Of a stretch of DNA of 64,000 nt, positions 57,312-64,000 are shown piece after piece. Each line of letters begins with the position of its first letter. Positions within the stretch are counted from its first letter, which is position 1. The stretch lies in contig NZ_FMCX01000005.1 of the NCBI RefSeq assembly GCF_900091555.1, forward strand, positions 372,001 to 436,000. Direction: 5' to 3'. The notes under the pieces are model-generated. The model was not told the DNA's origin and searched no databases. It saw nothing but the letters and a program-made list of their open reading frames with translations. The position numbers and the translations under genes are program-made. Source of the DNA: Micromonospora mirobrigensis. GTDB taxonomy: Bacteria; Actinomycetota; Actinomycetes; Mycobacteriales; Micromonosporaceae.

Positions 57312-58609
57312 GCGTCCTGTCCGTACGCCAGGTCCGGTTCCGCTACCTCACCCTCTACGGCCTGCGCTGGCTGCCCAGCGGCCTGACCATCCCGGTGATG
57401 ATCCTGCTGATGCGGGAGCGCGGCCTCACCCTGTCCCAGATCGGCCTGGTCTCCACCGCGCAGGGCCTGGTCGTGCTGACCCTGGAACTGCCCACCGGCG
57501 GGCTCGCCGACGCGCTGGGCCGCAAGCCGGTGCTCGCCGCCGCCTGGATGGTCGCCCTGGTCTCCCTGGCGCTGTTCGCGGTGGCCGACTCGTTCTGGCT
57601 CTTCTTCCTGGTCTGGGCCCTGCAAGGGATCTACCGGGCGCTGGACAGCGGCCCCCTGGAGTCCTGGTACGTCGACGCCACCCTGGCCGCCGACCCGGAC
57701 GCCGAGTACGAACGCGGCCTCGGCTGGGCCGGTACCGCGATCGGCGTCGGCATCGGCGCCGGCGCGCTGCTCGCCGGTGGTCTCGTCGCGCTCGGCCCGG
57801 TCGGCCCGGTCAGCGCGCTGACTCTGCCGGTGCTGGCGGCCATCGTGCTCCAGGCGGTGTCGCTGGTCGCGCTGCTGCTCCTGCTCCGGGAGGCCCGACC
57901 GGCTCGGGGCGCGGGCGCGCTGCGCGCCTCCGTGGTCGAGGCGCCCCGGATGGTCGGTCAGGCGCTCGGCCTGCTGCGCCGCTCCCGGGTGCTGCTCGCG
58001 CTGGTCTGCGTCGAACTGTTCTGGGGCTTCGGCATGGTCACCTTCGAGTCGCTGCTGCCGGTCCGCCTCGCCGAGGTGGTCGGGGACACCGACCGGGCCG
58101 CCGCCCTGCTCGGCCCGGCAAGCTCGGTCGCCTGGCTGGCCAACGCCGCCGGTGCCGCGCTGACCCCGTTCCTGCTGCGCCGGCTCGGCGCAGCGCCCGC
58201 CGCCGCGCTGCTGCGGATCCTCCAGGGTGTGACGGTCGCCGGGATGGGGCTGCTCGCCGGCCCGGTCGGGGTGCTGGCCGCCTACCTGGCCTGCTACACC
58301 GTGCACGGCGCGTCGAACCCGCTGCACTACGGACTGCTGCACCGCCAGGTCGACGGCCCGTACCGGACCAGCGTGCTGTCGCTGAACTCGATGATGTCCC
58401 AGCCCGGCGCGGCGGTCGGCATGGTGGCGCTCACCGCCCTGGCCGACGCCACCAGCATCAGCGTCGCCATGCTGGTCGGCGCGGTGGTGCTGGCCGTGGC
58501 CGCCCCGCTCTACCTGCCGGCCTGGCGGGCCGCCCGCAAGGCCCCCGCCACCCCGTCCGTACCCGACCCGGCGCCCGCCGCCGACCGGCCCGCCGTACCG
58601 GCCCCGTGA
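57308..58609 (+). CDS. MFS drug efflux transporter
   Basis: The 433-residue transporter has twelve predicted helices, starting FRYLTLYGLRWLPSGLTIPV, with motif A-like GLADALGRKPVLAAAW. The closest family pattern is that of multidrug or macrolide-type exporters. GTG at 57308 overlaps the ArsR stop, so it is translated as part of that operon. Substrate is unknown; the regulator probably senses it. The Ala/Pro-rich C-terminal tail is short. Confidence 0.9.
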   Translation: MSVLSVRQVRFRYLTLYGLRWLPSGLTIPVMILLMRERGLTLSQIGLVSTAQGLVVLTLELPTGGLADALGRKPVLAAAWMVALVSLALFAVADSFWLFFLVWALQGIYRALDSGPLESWYVDATLAADPDAEYERGLGWAGTAIGVGIGAGALLAGGLVALGPVGPVSALTLPVLAAIVLQAVSLVALLLLLREARPARGAGALRASVVEAPRMVGQALGLLRRSRVLLALVCVELFWGFGMVTFESLLPVRLAEVVGDTDRAAALLGPASSVAWLANAAGAALTPFLLRRLGAAPAAALLRILQGVTVAGMGLLAGPVGVLAAYLACYTVHGASNPLHYGLLHRQVDGPYRTSVLSLNSMMSQPGAAVGMVALTALADATSISVAMLVGAVVLAVAAPLYLPAWRAARKAPATPSVPDPAPAADRPAVPAP

Positions 58610-58620
58610 CCCGCATCCGA

Positions 58621-58638
58621 CGACCCGGGTCCGGGTCG
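58621..58638. terminator. Small bidirectional hairpin
   Basis: CGACCCG (58621-58627) pairs with CGGGTCG (58632-58638) across GGTC, between the convergent MFS and GNAT genes. Confidence 0.55.
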
Positions 58639-58645
58639 GGGGCGC

Positions 58646-59386
58646 TCAGTCGATCCGTACCGAGTTCAGCTCCACCGTGCCGGTGAAGCCGAGCCTCCGG
58701 TACAACCGGATCGCCCCCACGTTGTCCAGGTAGGCGCCGAGTGCGACCTGGTCGTAGCGGGCGAACAGGGCCCGGGCCATCCCGACGGTCAGCGTGGCGC
58801 CCAGCCCCCGCCCCCGGCGGGCGGGATCGACGGCCAGCCCGGCCAGGAAGCCCACGTCACCCCGGCTGCGGTCCGCGCCGCAGGCCACCAGCCGGCCGCC
58901 GTCGCGGATGCCGTACCAGTCGACGATGTGCGCGTCGCCCGGGCGGGAGGTGCTGGCCGGGAAGGCCGCGTCGATCAGCGCGGTCAGCTCCGGGTGGTCG
59001 GCCTCGGTGAGGCGTACCACCCGCTCCTCGCCGTCGTGCCGCGGTGGCGGGGTGGACATGAAGAGGTAGTCCCAGCTGGTCTGCACGCTCAGCGGCGGCC
59101 AGCCGGCCAGCTCGTCGACGATCGCGCGCGGCAGCGGCAACCGGACGCCGCCGGGCAGCTCGCCGGTTGCGTAGCGGGAGCGGAGCAGGTCGGCCGCCGG
59201 GCCCGCCGGGCCGACCGCTCCGGCCGCGGGCCAGACACCGGGCGGCGCGAGCCAGACCACCGCACCGTCGCGCAGCCAGCCGCGCTGCTCGTCGCCCCGG
59301 GCCAGCGCGTGCCGGGCGTACGGGTGGTGGCCGGTGGCGTGCAGGACGGCGTCCCGGCCCACCAGCGGCTGGTCGGCGTTGATCAT
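58646..59386 (-). CDS. GNAT family N-acetyltransferase
   Basis: The 246-residue enzyme has its acetyl-CoA-binding motif V/A in VDPARRGRGLGATLTVGMAR and the terminal strand pattern ALGAYLDNVGAIRLYRRLGF. The N-terminal ~110 residues are a divergent domain with Trp-rich segments, perhaps a degenerate GNAT repeat. Acceptor substrate is unknown. ATG at 59386 begins MINADQPLVGRDAVLHATGH. It is divergent from a small membrane-protein gene. Confidence 0.85.
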   Translation of the reverse strand: MINADQPLVGRDAVLHATGHHPYARHALARGDEQRGWLRDGAVVWLAPPGVWPAAGAVGPAGPAADLLRSRYATGELPGGVRLPLPRAIVDELAGWPPLSVQTSWDYLFMSTPPPRHDGEERVVRLTEADHPELTALIDAAFPASTSRPGDAHIVDWYGIRDGGRLVACGADRSRGDVGFLAGLAVDPARRGRGLGATLTVGMARALFARYDQVALGAYLDNVGAIRLYRRLGFTGTVELNSVRID

Positions 59387-59524
59387 GCGCCCAGCCTAGA
59401 ACCGGCCCGGCGCGCCGCGCCCGGCCACCCCGGGGTCCTCGCGGTCCACGGTGGAGATTGACCGACGGTCCGATTGGGTACATCCCGCGCCGACCTACTG
59501 GTACCCCCCACCGGAGGACCTCCC

Positions 59525-59749
59525 ATGCTCGCCATTCTCGCGGCCATCGTGTTCGGCTTCGCGCTGCTGATCGACTTCATGAACACGAACTTCGGCGCAC
59601 CCGATCTCTTCAACGTGCACACCCTGACGGTGCTCGGCCTGCTGCTGCTCTCGCTCTATCTGGCCGGGGTGGGCTCGGGCCCGCGCGGCGGTGGCGGTGG
59701 CGGCGGCCGTGGCCGCTGGTACCGGGGCCGGCGCCCGGGCCGGGGCTGA
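59525..59749 (+). CDS. Small two-helix membrane protein
   Basis: The 74-residue protein starts MLAILAAIVFGFALLIDFMN with GGAGGA 6 nt before the ATG. Two membrane helices (~2-20 and ~37-53) are followed by a Gly-rich, Arg-rich C-terminus (RGGGGGGGRGRWYRGRRPGR). No family is recognised with confidence. The basic tail suggests cytosolic orientation and possible contact with nucleic acid or phospholipid. It is a single gene ended by a strong hairpin. Confidence 0.75.
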   Translation: MLAILAAIVFGFALLIDFMNTNFGAPDLFNVHTLTVLGLLLLSLYLAGVGSGPRGGGGGGGRGRWYRGRRPGRG

Positions 59750-59772
59750 CCGGAACCGATCACCATGGTCCT

Positions 59773-59803
59773 GGCCCGCGGCGCGATTCCCGCGCCGCGG
59801 GCC
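59773..59803 (+). terminator. Hairpin before rarA
   Basis: GGCCCGCGGCGCG (59773-59785) pairs perfectly with 59791-59803, loop ATTCC, 24 nt after the small membrane-protein stop. It ends that transcript; a TAATGT hexamer at 59812-59817 may be the -10 of rarA, which would then be leaderless. Confidence 0.8.
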
Positions 59804-59824
59804 GGGCCCGGTAATGTCTTCGTG

Positions 59825-61348
59825 ATGGAGTCCGACACCCTCTTCTCCCTCGGCGAACCCGCCGGGGCGCAGCGCGCCCCCGCGGACGCCGGTGGTGTCG
59901 CCGACTTCGCCACCGTCGGGGCCGATTCGCCCCTGCCCGTCCGGATGCGTCCCGCCAGCCTCGACGAGCTCGTCGGCCAGGGGCACCTGCTCGCCCCCGG
60001 CGCGCCGCTGCGCCAGCTGGTCGGCGGCGGGGCGCCGCTGTCGGTGATCCTCTGGGGGCCGCCGGGCACCGGCAAGACCACCATCGCCCACCTGGTGGCG
60101 CAGGCCACCGACCGCACCTTCGTCGCCATGTCGGCGCTCAACGCCGGGGTCAAGGACGTCCGGGCGGTGATCGAGACCGCCCGCCGGCAGCGCCGGTCCG
60201 GCGGCGCGCAGACCGTGCTCTTCATCGACGAGGTGCACCGGTTCAGCAAGACCCAGCAGGACTCGCTGCTCGCCGCGGTGGAGGACCGGACGGTCACCCT
60301 GCTGGCGGCCACCACCGAGAATCCGTACTTCTCGGTCATCTCCCCGCTGCTGTCCCGGTGCGTGCTGCTCACCCTGCAACCGCTGGACGACGACGCCGTA
60401 CGCGGGCTGCTGCGCCGCGCGGTGACCGACCCGCGCGGCCTGGGCGGCGCGCTCACCCTGGCCGCCGAGGCCGAGGAGCACCTGGTACGCCTCGCCGGAG
60501 GTGACGTCCGCAAGGCGCTCACCGCGCTGGAGGCGGCGGCCGCCTCCGCCCACGCGCTCGGCACCGGGCTGATCGACCTGGCCACCGCCGAGCAGGCGGT
60601 CGACGTGGCGGCGGTGCGCTACGACCGCGACGGCGACGCCCACTACGACGTGACCAGCGCCTTCATCAAGAGCATGCGCGGCTCCGACGTGGACGCGGCG
60701 CTGCACTGGCTGGCCCGGATGCTGGTGGCCGGCGAGGACGCCCGGTTCATCGCCCGCCGCCTGGTGATCTTCGCCAGTGAGGACGTCGGCATGGCCGACC
60801 CCACCGCGTTGTCCGTGGCGACCGCCGCCGCCCACGCCGTGGAGTACGTCGGCCTGCCCGAGGCGCAGCTCAACCTCGCCCAGGCGGTGATCCACCTGGC
60901 CACCGCCCCGAAGTCCAACTCGGCGACCACCGCGATCGGCGCCGCCATCGCCGACGTACGGGCCGGTCGGGGCGGGGCGGTCCCGCGGGGGCTGCGCGAC
61001 GCCCACTACGCGGGCGCCCGGGGGCTCGGCCACGGCACGGGCTACCGCTACCCGCACGACGACCAGCGTGGGGTGGTCACCCAGCAGTACGCTCCGGACG
61101 ACCTCGTCGGGGCGGACTACTACCGACCCAGCGGGCACGGCGCCGAACGGTCCGTCGCCGCCCGGTTGCCGGTGCTGCGCCGGATCGTGCGCGGACTGCC
61201 GGCGCCACCGGCCCGACCGGAACCGGTGGCGCCACCCGCACGGCCGGAACCGGCCGCGCCGGGGTCCGGCCGGCGCTCGCCGGACGCGGAGAACGCCAGC
61301 GCGGCGGAGGACGGCGGCTCGGACGCCGCCAGGGAGGCTCAGCAGTGA
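59825..61348 (+). CDS. rarA: Replication-associated recombination protein A (RarA/MgsA, AAA+ ATPase)
   Basis: The 507-residue AAA+ clamp-loader-like ATPase acts at stalled forks. PVRMRPASLDELVGQGHLLA is the family's N-terminal signature, Walker A GPPGTGKTTIAHLV, Walker B LFIDEVHRFSKTQQDS, sensor AATTENPYFSVISPLLSR and the C-terminal tetramerisation region with PKSNSATTAIGAAIADVRAG. ATG 59825 is chosen; GTG one codon earlier is possible. The final ~55 residues after the conserved core are disordered, Ala/Pro/Arg-rich. The downstream gene overlaps its stop (GTGA). Confidence 0.94.
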   Translation: MESDTLFSLGEPAGAQRAPADAGGVADFATVGADSPLPVRMRPASLDELVGQGHLLAPGAPLRQLVGGGAPLSVILWGPPGTGKTTIAHLVAQATDRTFVAMSALNAGVKDVRAVIETARRQRRSGGAQTVLFIDEVHRFSKTQQDSLLAAVEDRTVTLLAATTENPYFSVISPLLSRCVLLTLQPLDDDAVRGLLRRAVTDPRGLGGALTLAAEAEEHLVRLAGGDVRKALTALEAAAASAHALGTGLIDLATAEQAVDVAAVRYDRDGDAHYDVTSAFIKSMRGSDVDAALHWLARMLVAGEDARFIARRLVIFASEDVGMADPTALSVATAAAHAVEYVGLPEAQLNLAQAVIHLATAPKSNSATTAIGAAIADVRAGRGGAVPRGLRDAHYAGARGLGHGTGYRYPHDDQRGVVTQQYAPDDLVGADYYRPSGHGAERSVAARLPVLRRIVRGLPAPPARPEPVAPPARPEPAAPGSGRRSPDAENASAAEDGGSDAAREAQQ

Positions 61349-64000
61349 ATCCTCGTGGTTCGGAGCGACCGGAGGACGGCCCGGAGGAGCGGCGGGACGC
61401 CCGCGCCAAGGGTCGCCGCTGGGGGCGGGGCAGGTCCGACGCCGAGCCAGAGGCCACCTCGGGCGGCGAGGACTTCGGCTGGATCGACGACCTCCGTACG
61501 GCGAAGCAGGAGCGCTCGGAGCTCGGCCCCGGCGGTGCGGCTGCCGGTGGTCCCGGTCCGGTGCCGCCGGCCGTACCGCCGGTCCGTCCCGCCCCCGGCA
61601 CGCCCTCGGCCCGGCCGGCGCCGGGCACGCCGCCCGCGGCCCGGGTCCCGGGTTCGGCCGGTCCGGTCCCAGGGTCCCCACCACCGGCCCGACCGGCACC
61701 CGGTTCGGCGCCGTCCGGTCGGTCCGGACCGGCCGCGCCGCCCGCCGCGCGACCCGGACCGGCCGCGCCGCCCGCCGCGCGACCCGGACCGGTGCCCCCG
61801 CCCGCTCCGAACCGCCCGGACGACGGCTGGAGCGGTCCGCAGCCGCCCCGCCGTGCCATGGACGCCGCCGCGCAGTCCCGACCGCCGCGCCGCGAGGCGA
61901 CCGACCCCGGTCGGGTGCCGCCACCGGCCGGCCGGGTCGCCGACGCCGACGACCCCGCCCGCCGCGCCGGCCGCGCCCGGCCGCTGAACCGGACGCCGGG
62001 TGACGCCACCGACCCCGGCCGCCGGGACCCGGGCGCACCCGTCCCGCCACCGACCGACCCCGCGCGGCGCGGTCCCGAAGCCGGAGCGCGTACGCCGCCG
62101 GGCGCGACGGATCCCGGCCGCCGGGGCGGAGTCCGTCCGCCGAACGACCCGGCCGCCCCGCAGCAGCGCACGACCGCCCGGGACGACGGCGACCGGTCGC
62201 CGACCGGCCGGACCGGCGCCGACGGGCCGGACCCGCGCGTCGGACGGCGGCGGGCCGCCGAGGACGACGCCCCGGTCGTGCCCCGCTCCGGCAACGCCCC
62301 ACCCCTGCCGTCGGCGGCGCGGACCGGACCGGCGTCCGGGCGTGGTCCCGCGGCCGGACCGGTGGACCCACCGACCGGCGCCGGGCACCGGGCCGTCACC
62401 GAGGCGGGCGCCGAGCGCCCGCAGCGCCCGGCGGACTGGCTGCGCCAGGCCGGCCGGGCTCCGCACACCGACCCCGCCATGCCGGCGGCCGGCCGCTCCG
62501 GCCCGCCCGCTCCGGCCGGCCCCGCCCGTCCGCCCGCTCCGGCCGGCCCCGCCCGTCCGCCCGCTCCGGCCGGCCCCGCCCGTCCGCCCGCTCCGGCCGG
62601 CCGCGGCGGCGACGCCCGCCGAGGCGCGCCGGCCGGTGAAGCCGGGCCCGTCTCCGGCGTACCGGGCCGCGCCGAGCAGCCGGGACCGGCGCCGCGGCCC
62701 GGTGACCCGGTGGCCGGTGCCCCCACCGCGGACCACCCCGGGCGTACCCCGAATCCACGGCCGGGCACCGGTCGCCCGCCGGCGCCGGACCGGCCGGAGC
62801 AGCGCGGCACCGCCCGCCCCGGTGCCGGCGCCGGGACGGCCGCAGTGGCCCGGGCCCACGTCGGCCCGCCGGCCGACGCCCCCGCCACGCCGCGCGGTGC
62901 GGCCCGTCCAGGCGGCCCGGGCGCCCGGCCCGACGGCCCGGCGGCGCCCGGACCGGTCTACGGCACCGCTCGTCCCGGCCAGCCGGCCGCCCCGCCCCGG
63001 GGACCGGAGCGCGCGGGCACCGACGATCCCGCTGCCCCGCCGGCGCCCGGTGACGGCCGGGGCCCGGCGCCCCGACCGGACACCGATGCGGACCGGCGAC
63101 CGAGCCGCCCCCCGGTGGCCCGCGCCGCCGTGGCCCCGCCCTCCGTGGCCGCCGGGGCCGGCCCGCGACCTGCCGGACCGGCCACCCCGGTGAGCGGCCC
63201 TGGTGCGCCGACCGGTGGTCCGGCCAGCACCGTCGCCGGTCCGCACGGACCCGGCGCGTCGAACGGGCCGGTGGAGCCGACCGACCGGCAGCCCGCGCGG
63301 GCCGGCGTCCCGGTGCCGCGTCCCGCCGAACCGCCGGCGGTGGCCCGGGCGGCCGTCGCCGTCGGCCCCGCCGACCCGGCCGGCCCCCGGCCCGACCCGA
63401 CCAGCGGCCCGCCGCTGCGACCCGGCGCCGAGCCGGACGCCCCCGACGCGCCCCCGTCCGGCGGCGCCCGCTCCGAACTACGCCGCCGGATCCGCGAGCG
63501 CCGGCGCCTGCGGGCGGGCATCCTGGCCCTGGTCAGCCTGGTCATCCTCGGCGCGGTGCCGCTCTACTTCGGCATCCGCACCCTCGCCCACGACCCGGTC
63601 TTCGACTCCCTGGACCAGCTCGGTGTGCCGGAGTGGGCGGCGGCGAAGACCGTCGACGACGTCAGCGGCAGCCGCTGGTGCCTGCTCGACTGCCGGCTGC
63701 GGGAGCGCACCGTGGAGTCGCAGCGCGCACCGAAGGAGACCGCCCAGGTCTACGAGCGGGCGCTGACCGACGCCGGCTGGCGGCCGTGGAAGGTCACCCG
63801 CTGCCCCGAGCAGCCCGCCAAGGGGCGCTACACCTGCTGGCGCCGCGACGAGCTGACCCTCGACCTGTGGGTACGCGAGCCGACCTGCGTACCGCCGCCG
63901 GTCAACGGCGAGCCGGCGATCCCGCCGTCGCCCGTGGCGAAGCCCGCTGCGGGCAAGTGCACCGGATCGTTGGTGTCGGTGAAGGTGCGCAACGCGATCG
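61345..64000 (+). CDS. Giant Pro/Ala/Arg-rich single-pass membrane protein (3' end outside window)
   Basis: From GTG 61345 the frame is open to the window end (885 codons, no stop), with GGGAGG upstream and a GTGA overlap with rarA. Residues ~1-60 include an acidic/tryptophan patch (GGEDFGWIDDL). Residues ~60-705 are disordered, rich in Pro, Ala, Gly, Arg and Asp, with tandem repeats. A basic stop-transfer (RRRIRERRRLRAG) and one helix (ILALVSLVILGAVPLYFGI) follow, then a C-terminal domain with several Cys (RWCLLDCRL; CWRRDEL) that is extracytoplasmic by the positive-inside rule. It may link cytosolic fork or cell-division components to the envelope; this is speculative. Confidence 0.75.
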   Translation, partial: MNPRGSERPEDGPEERRDARAKGRRWGRGRSDAEPEATSGGEDFGWIDDLRTAKQERSELGPGGAAAGGPGPVPPAVPPVRPAPGTPSARPAPGTPPAARVPGSAGPVPGSPPPARPAPGSAPSGRSGPAAPPAARPGPAAPPAARPGPVPPPAPNRPDDGWSGPQPPRRAMDAAAQSRPPRREATDPGRVPPPAGRVADADDPARRAGRARPLNRTPGDATDPGRRDPGAPVPPPTDPARRGPEAGARTPPGATDPGRRGGVRPPNDPAAPQQRTTARDDGDRSPTGRTGADGPDPRVGRRRAAEDDAPVVPRSGNAPPLPSAARTGPASGRGPAAGPVDPPTGAGHRAVTEAGAERPQRPADWLRQAGRAPHTDPAMPAAGRSGPPAPAGPARPPAPAGPARPPAPAGPARPPAPAGRGGDARRGAPAGEAGPVSGVPGRAEQPGPAPRPGDPVAGAPTADHPGRTPNPRPGTGRPPAPDRPEQRGTARPGAGAGTAAVARAHVGPPADAPATPRGAARPGGPGARPDGPAAPGPVYGTARPGQPAAPPRGPERAGTDDPAAPPAPGDGRGPAPRPDTDADRRPSRPPVARAAVAPPSVAAGAGPRPAGPATPVSGPGAPTGGPASTVAGPHGPGASNGPVEPTDRQPARAGVPVPRPAEPPAVARAAVAVGPADPAGPRPDPTSGPPLRPGAEPDAPDAPPSGGARSELRRRIRERRRLRAGILALVSLVILGAVPLYFGIRTLAHDPVFDSLDQLGVPEWAAAKTVDDVSGSRWCLLDCRLRERTVESQRAPKETAQVYERALTDAGWRPWKVTRCPEQPAKGRYTCWRRDELTLDLWVREPTCVPPPVNGEPAIPPSPVAKPAAGKCTGSLVSVKVRNAI
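61726..61785 (+). repeat. Two tandem 30-nt repeats in the proline-rich gene
   Basis: Units 61726-61755 and 61756-61785 are identical and encode the decapeptide GPAAPPAARP twice. They are in frame, so length changes would alter the disordered region by ten residues. Confidence 0.8.
62503..62601 (+). repeat. Tandem 27-nt repeats in the proline-rich gene
   Basis: Three full identical units (62503-62529, 62530-62556, 62557-62583) and a partial fourth encode PPAPAGPAR repeats. Exact DNA identity rather than only protein similarity points to recent slippage or unequal crossing-over, so copy number may vary between strains. Confidence 0.88.

Noticed and set aside
62503..62601. CRISPR-like array
   Set aside because: Units are directly contiguous without spacers and lie in frame within a protein-coding gene.

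Overview
This is a very GC-rich actinobacterial chromosome segment with almost gapless gene packing. GTG starts and 4-nt start/stop overlaps are common, and many promoters look leaderless. Gene content (pdxST-yebC, ruvCAB, yajC-secDF-apt-rel, dnaE1, hisS, aspS, actinobacterial RarA) and protein style point to Micromonosporaceae, most likely Micromonospora or a close relative. That placement is an inference from the sequence; no database was searched. No rRNA, tRNA, CRISPR array, prophage or insertion sequence was seen.

Layout: 1-3.2 kb holds the end of an unidentified gene, the PLP synthase pair pdxS-pdxT and yebC. 3.2-9.1 kb holds an ABC-2 exporter with its two-component system (minus strand), a TIM-barrel protein and a divergent TetR. 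9.1-12 kb holds a PadR/membrane-protein pair and a Tat-exported LamG plus cysteine-peptidase-like protein. 12.2-15.7 kb is dnaE1. 15.8-20 kb holds a class V aminotransferase, an acyl-CoA dehydrogenase with divergent TetR, and a zinc alcohol dehydrogenase. 20.2-24.9 kb is a complete branched-chain-amino-acid-type ABC importer (livGFKHM), followed by an orphan cobalamin-binding-like protein. 25.6-32.4 kb holds TetR/FAD-monooxygenase, MFS/TetR, PucR-type regulator and 3-hydroxybutyrate dehydrogenase. 32.6-43 kb is housekeeping: ruvCAB, yajC, secDF, apt and rel. 43-50 kb holds two cyclophilins, a metallo-hydrolase, hisS, an acyl-ACP desaturase, a thioesterase with divergent HxlR, and a secreted SGNH esterase. 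50.3-64 kb holds a streptogrisin-type protease, an MFS-ABM fusion, a DUF998 protein, aspS, a RmlD-like reductase, an ArsR/MFS pair, a GNAT, rarA and an unfinished giant proline-rich membrane protein.

Most notable: ruvB is interrupted by a 336-residue LAGLIDADG intein placed exactly in the Walker A motif (GK/T). The intein starts with Pro instead of Cys/Ser and has a Cys in block F, so it looks class-3-like. A second signal is a ~54-nt double-palindrome repeat present three times. Two copies supply the stop codons of both convergent flanking genes, and copies 2 and 3 bracket the DUF998 gene in inverted orientation. Several regulator/target pairs carry clear palindromic operators, including perfect 45-nt and 31-nt palindromes.

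Functionally the window mixes core genome maintenance (dnaE1, ruvCAB, rarA), protein export (secDF-yajC), translation (hisS, aspS), stringent response and purine salvage (rel, apt) and cofactor synthesis (pdxST) with small regulator-plus-transporter or regulator-plus-enzyme cassettes typical of soil actinomycetes.
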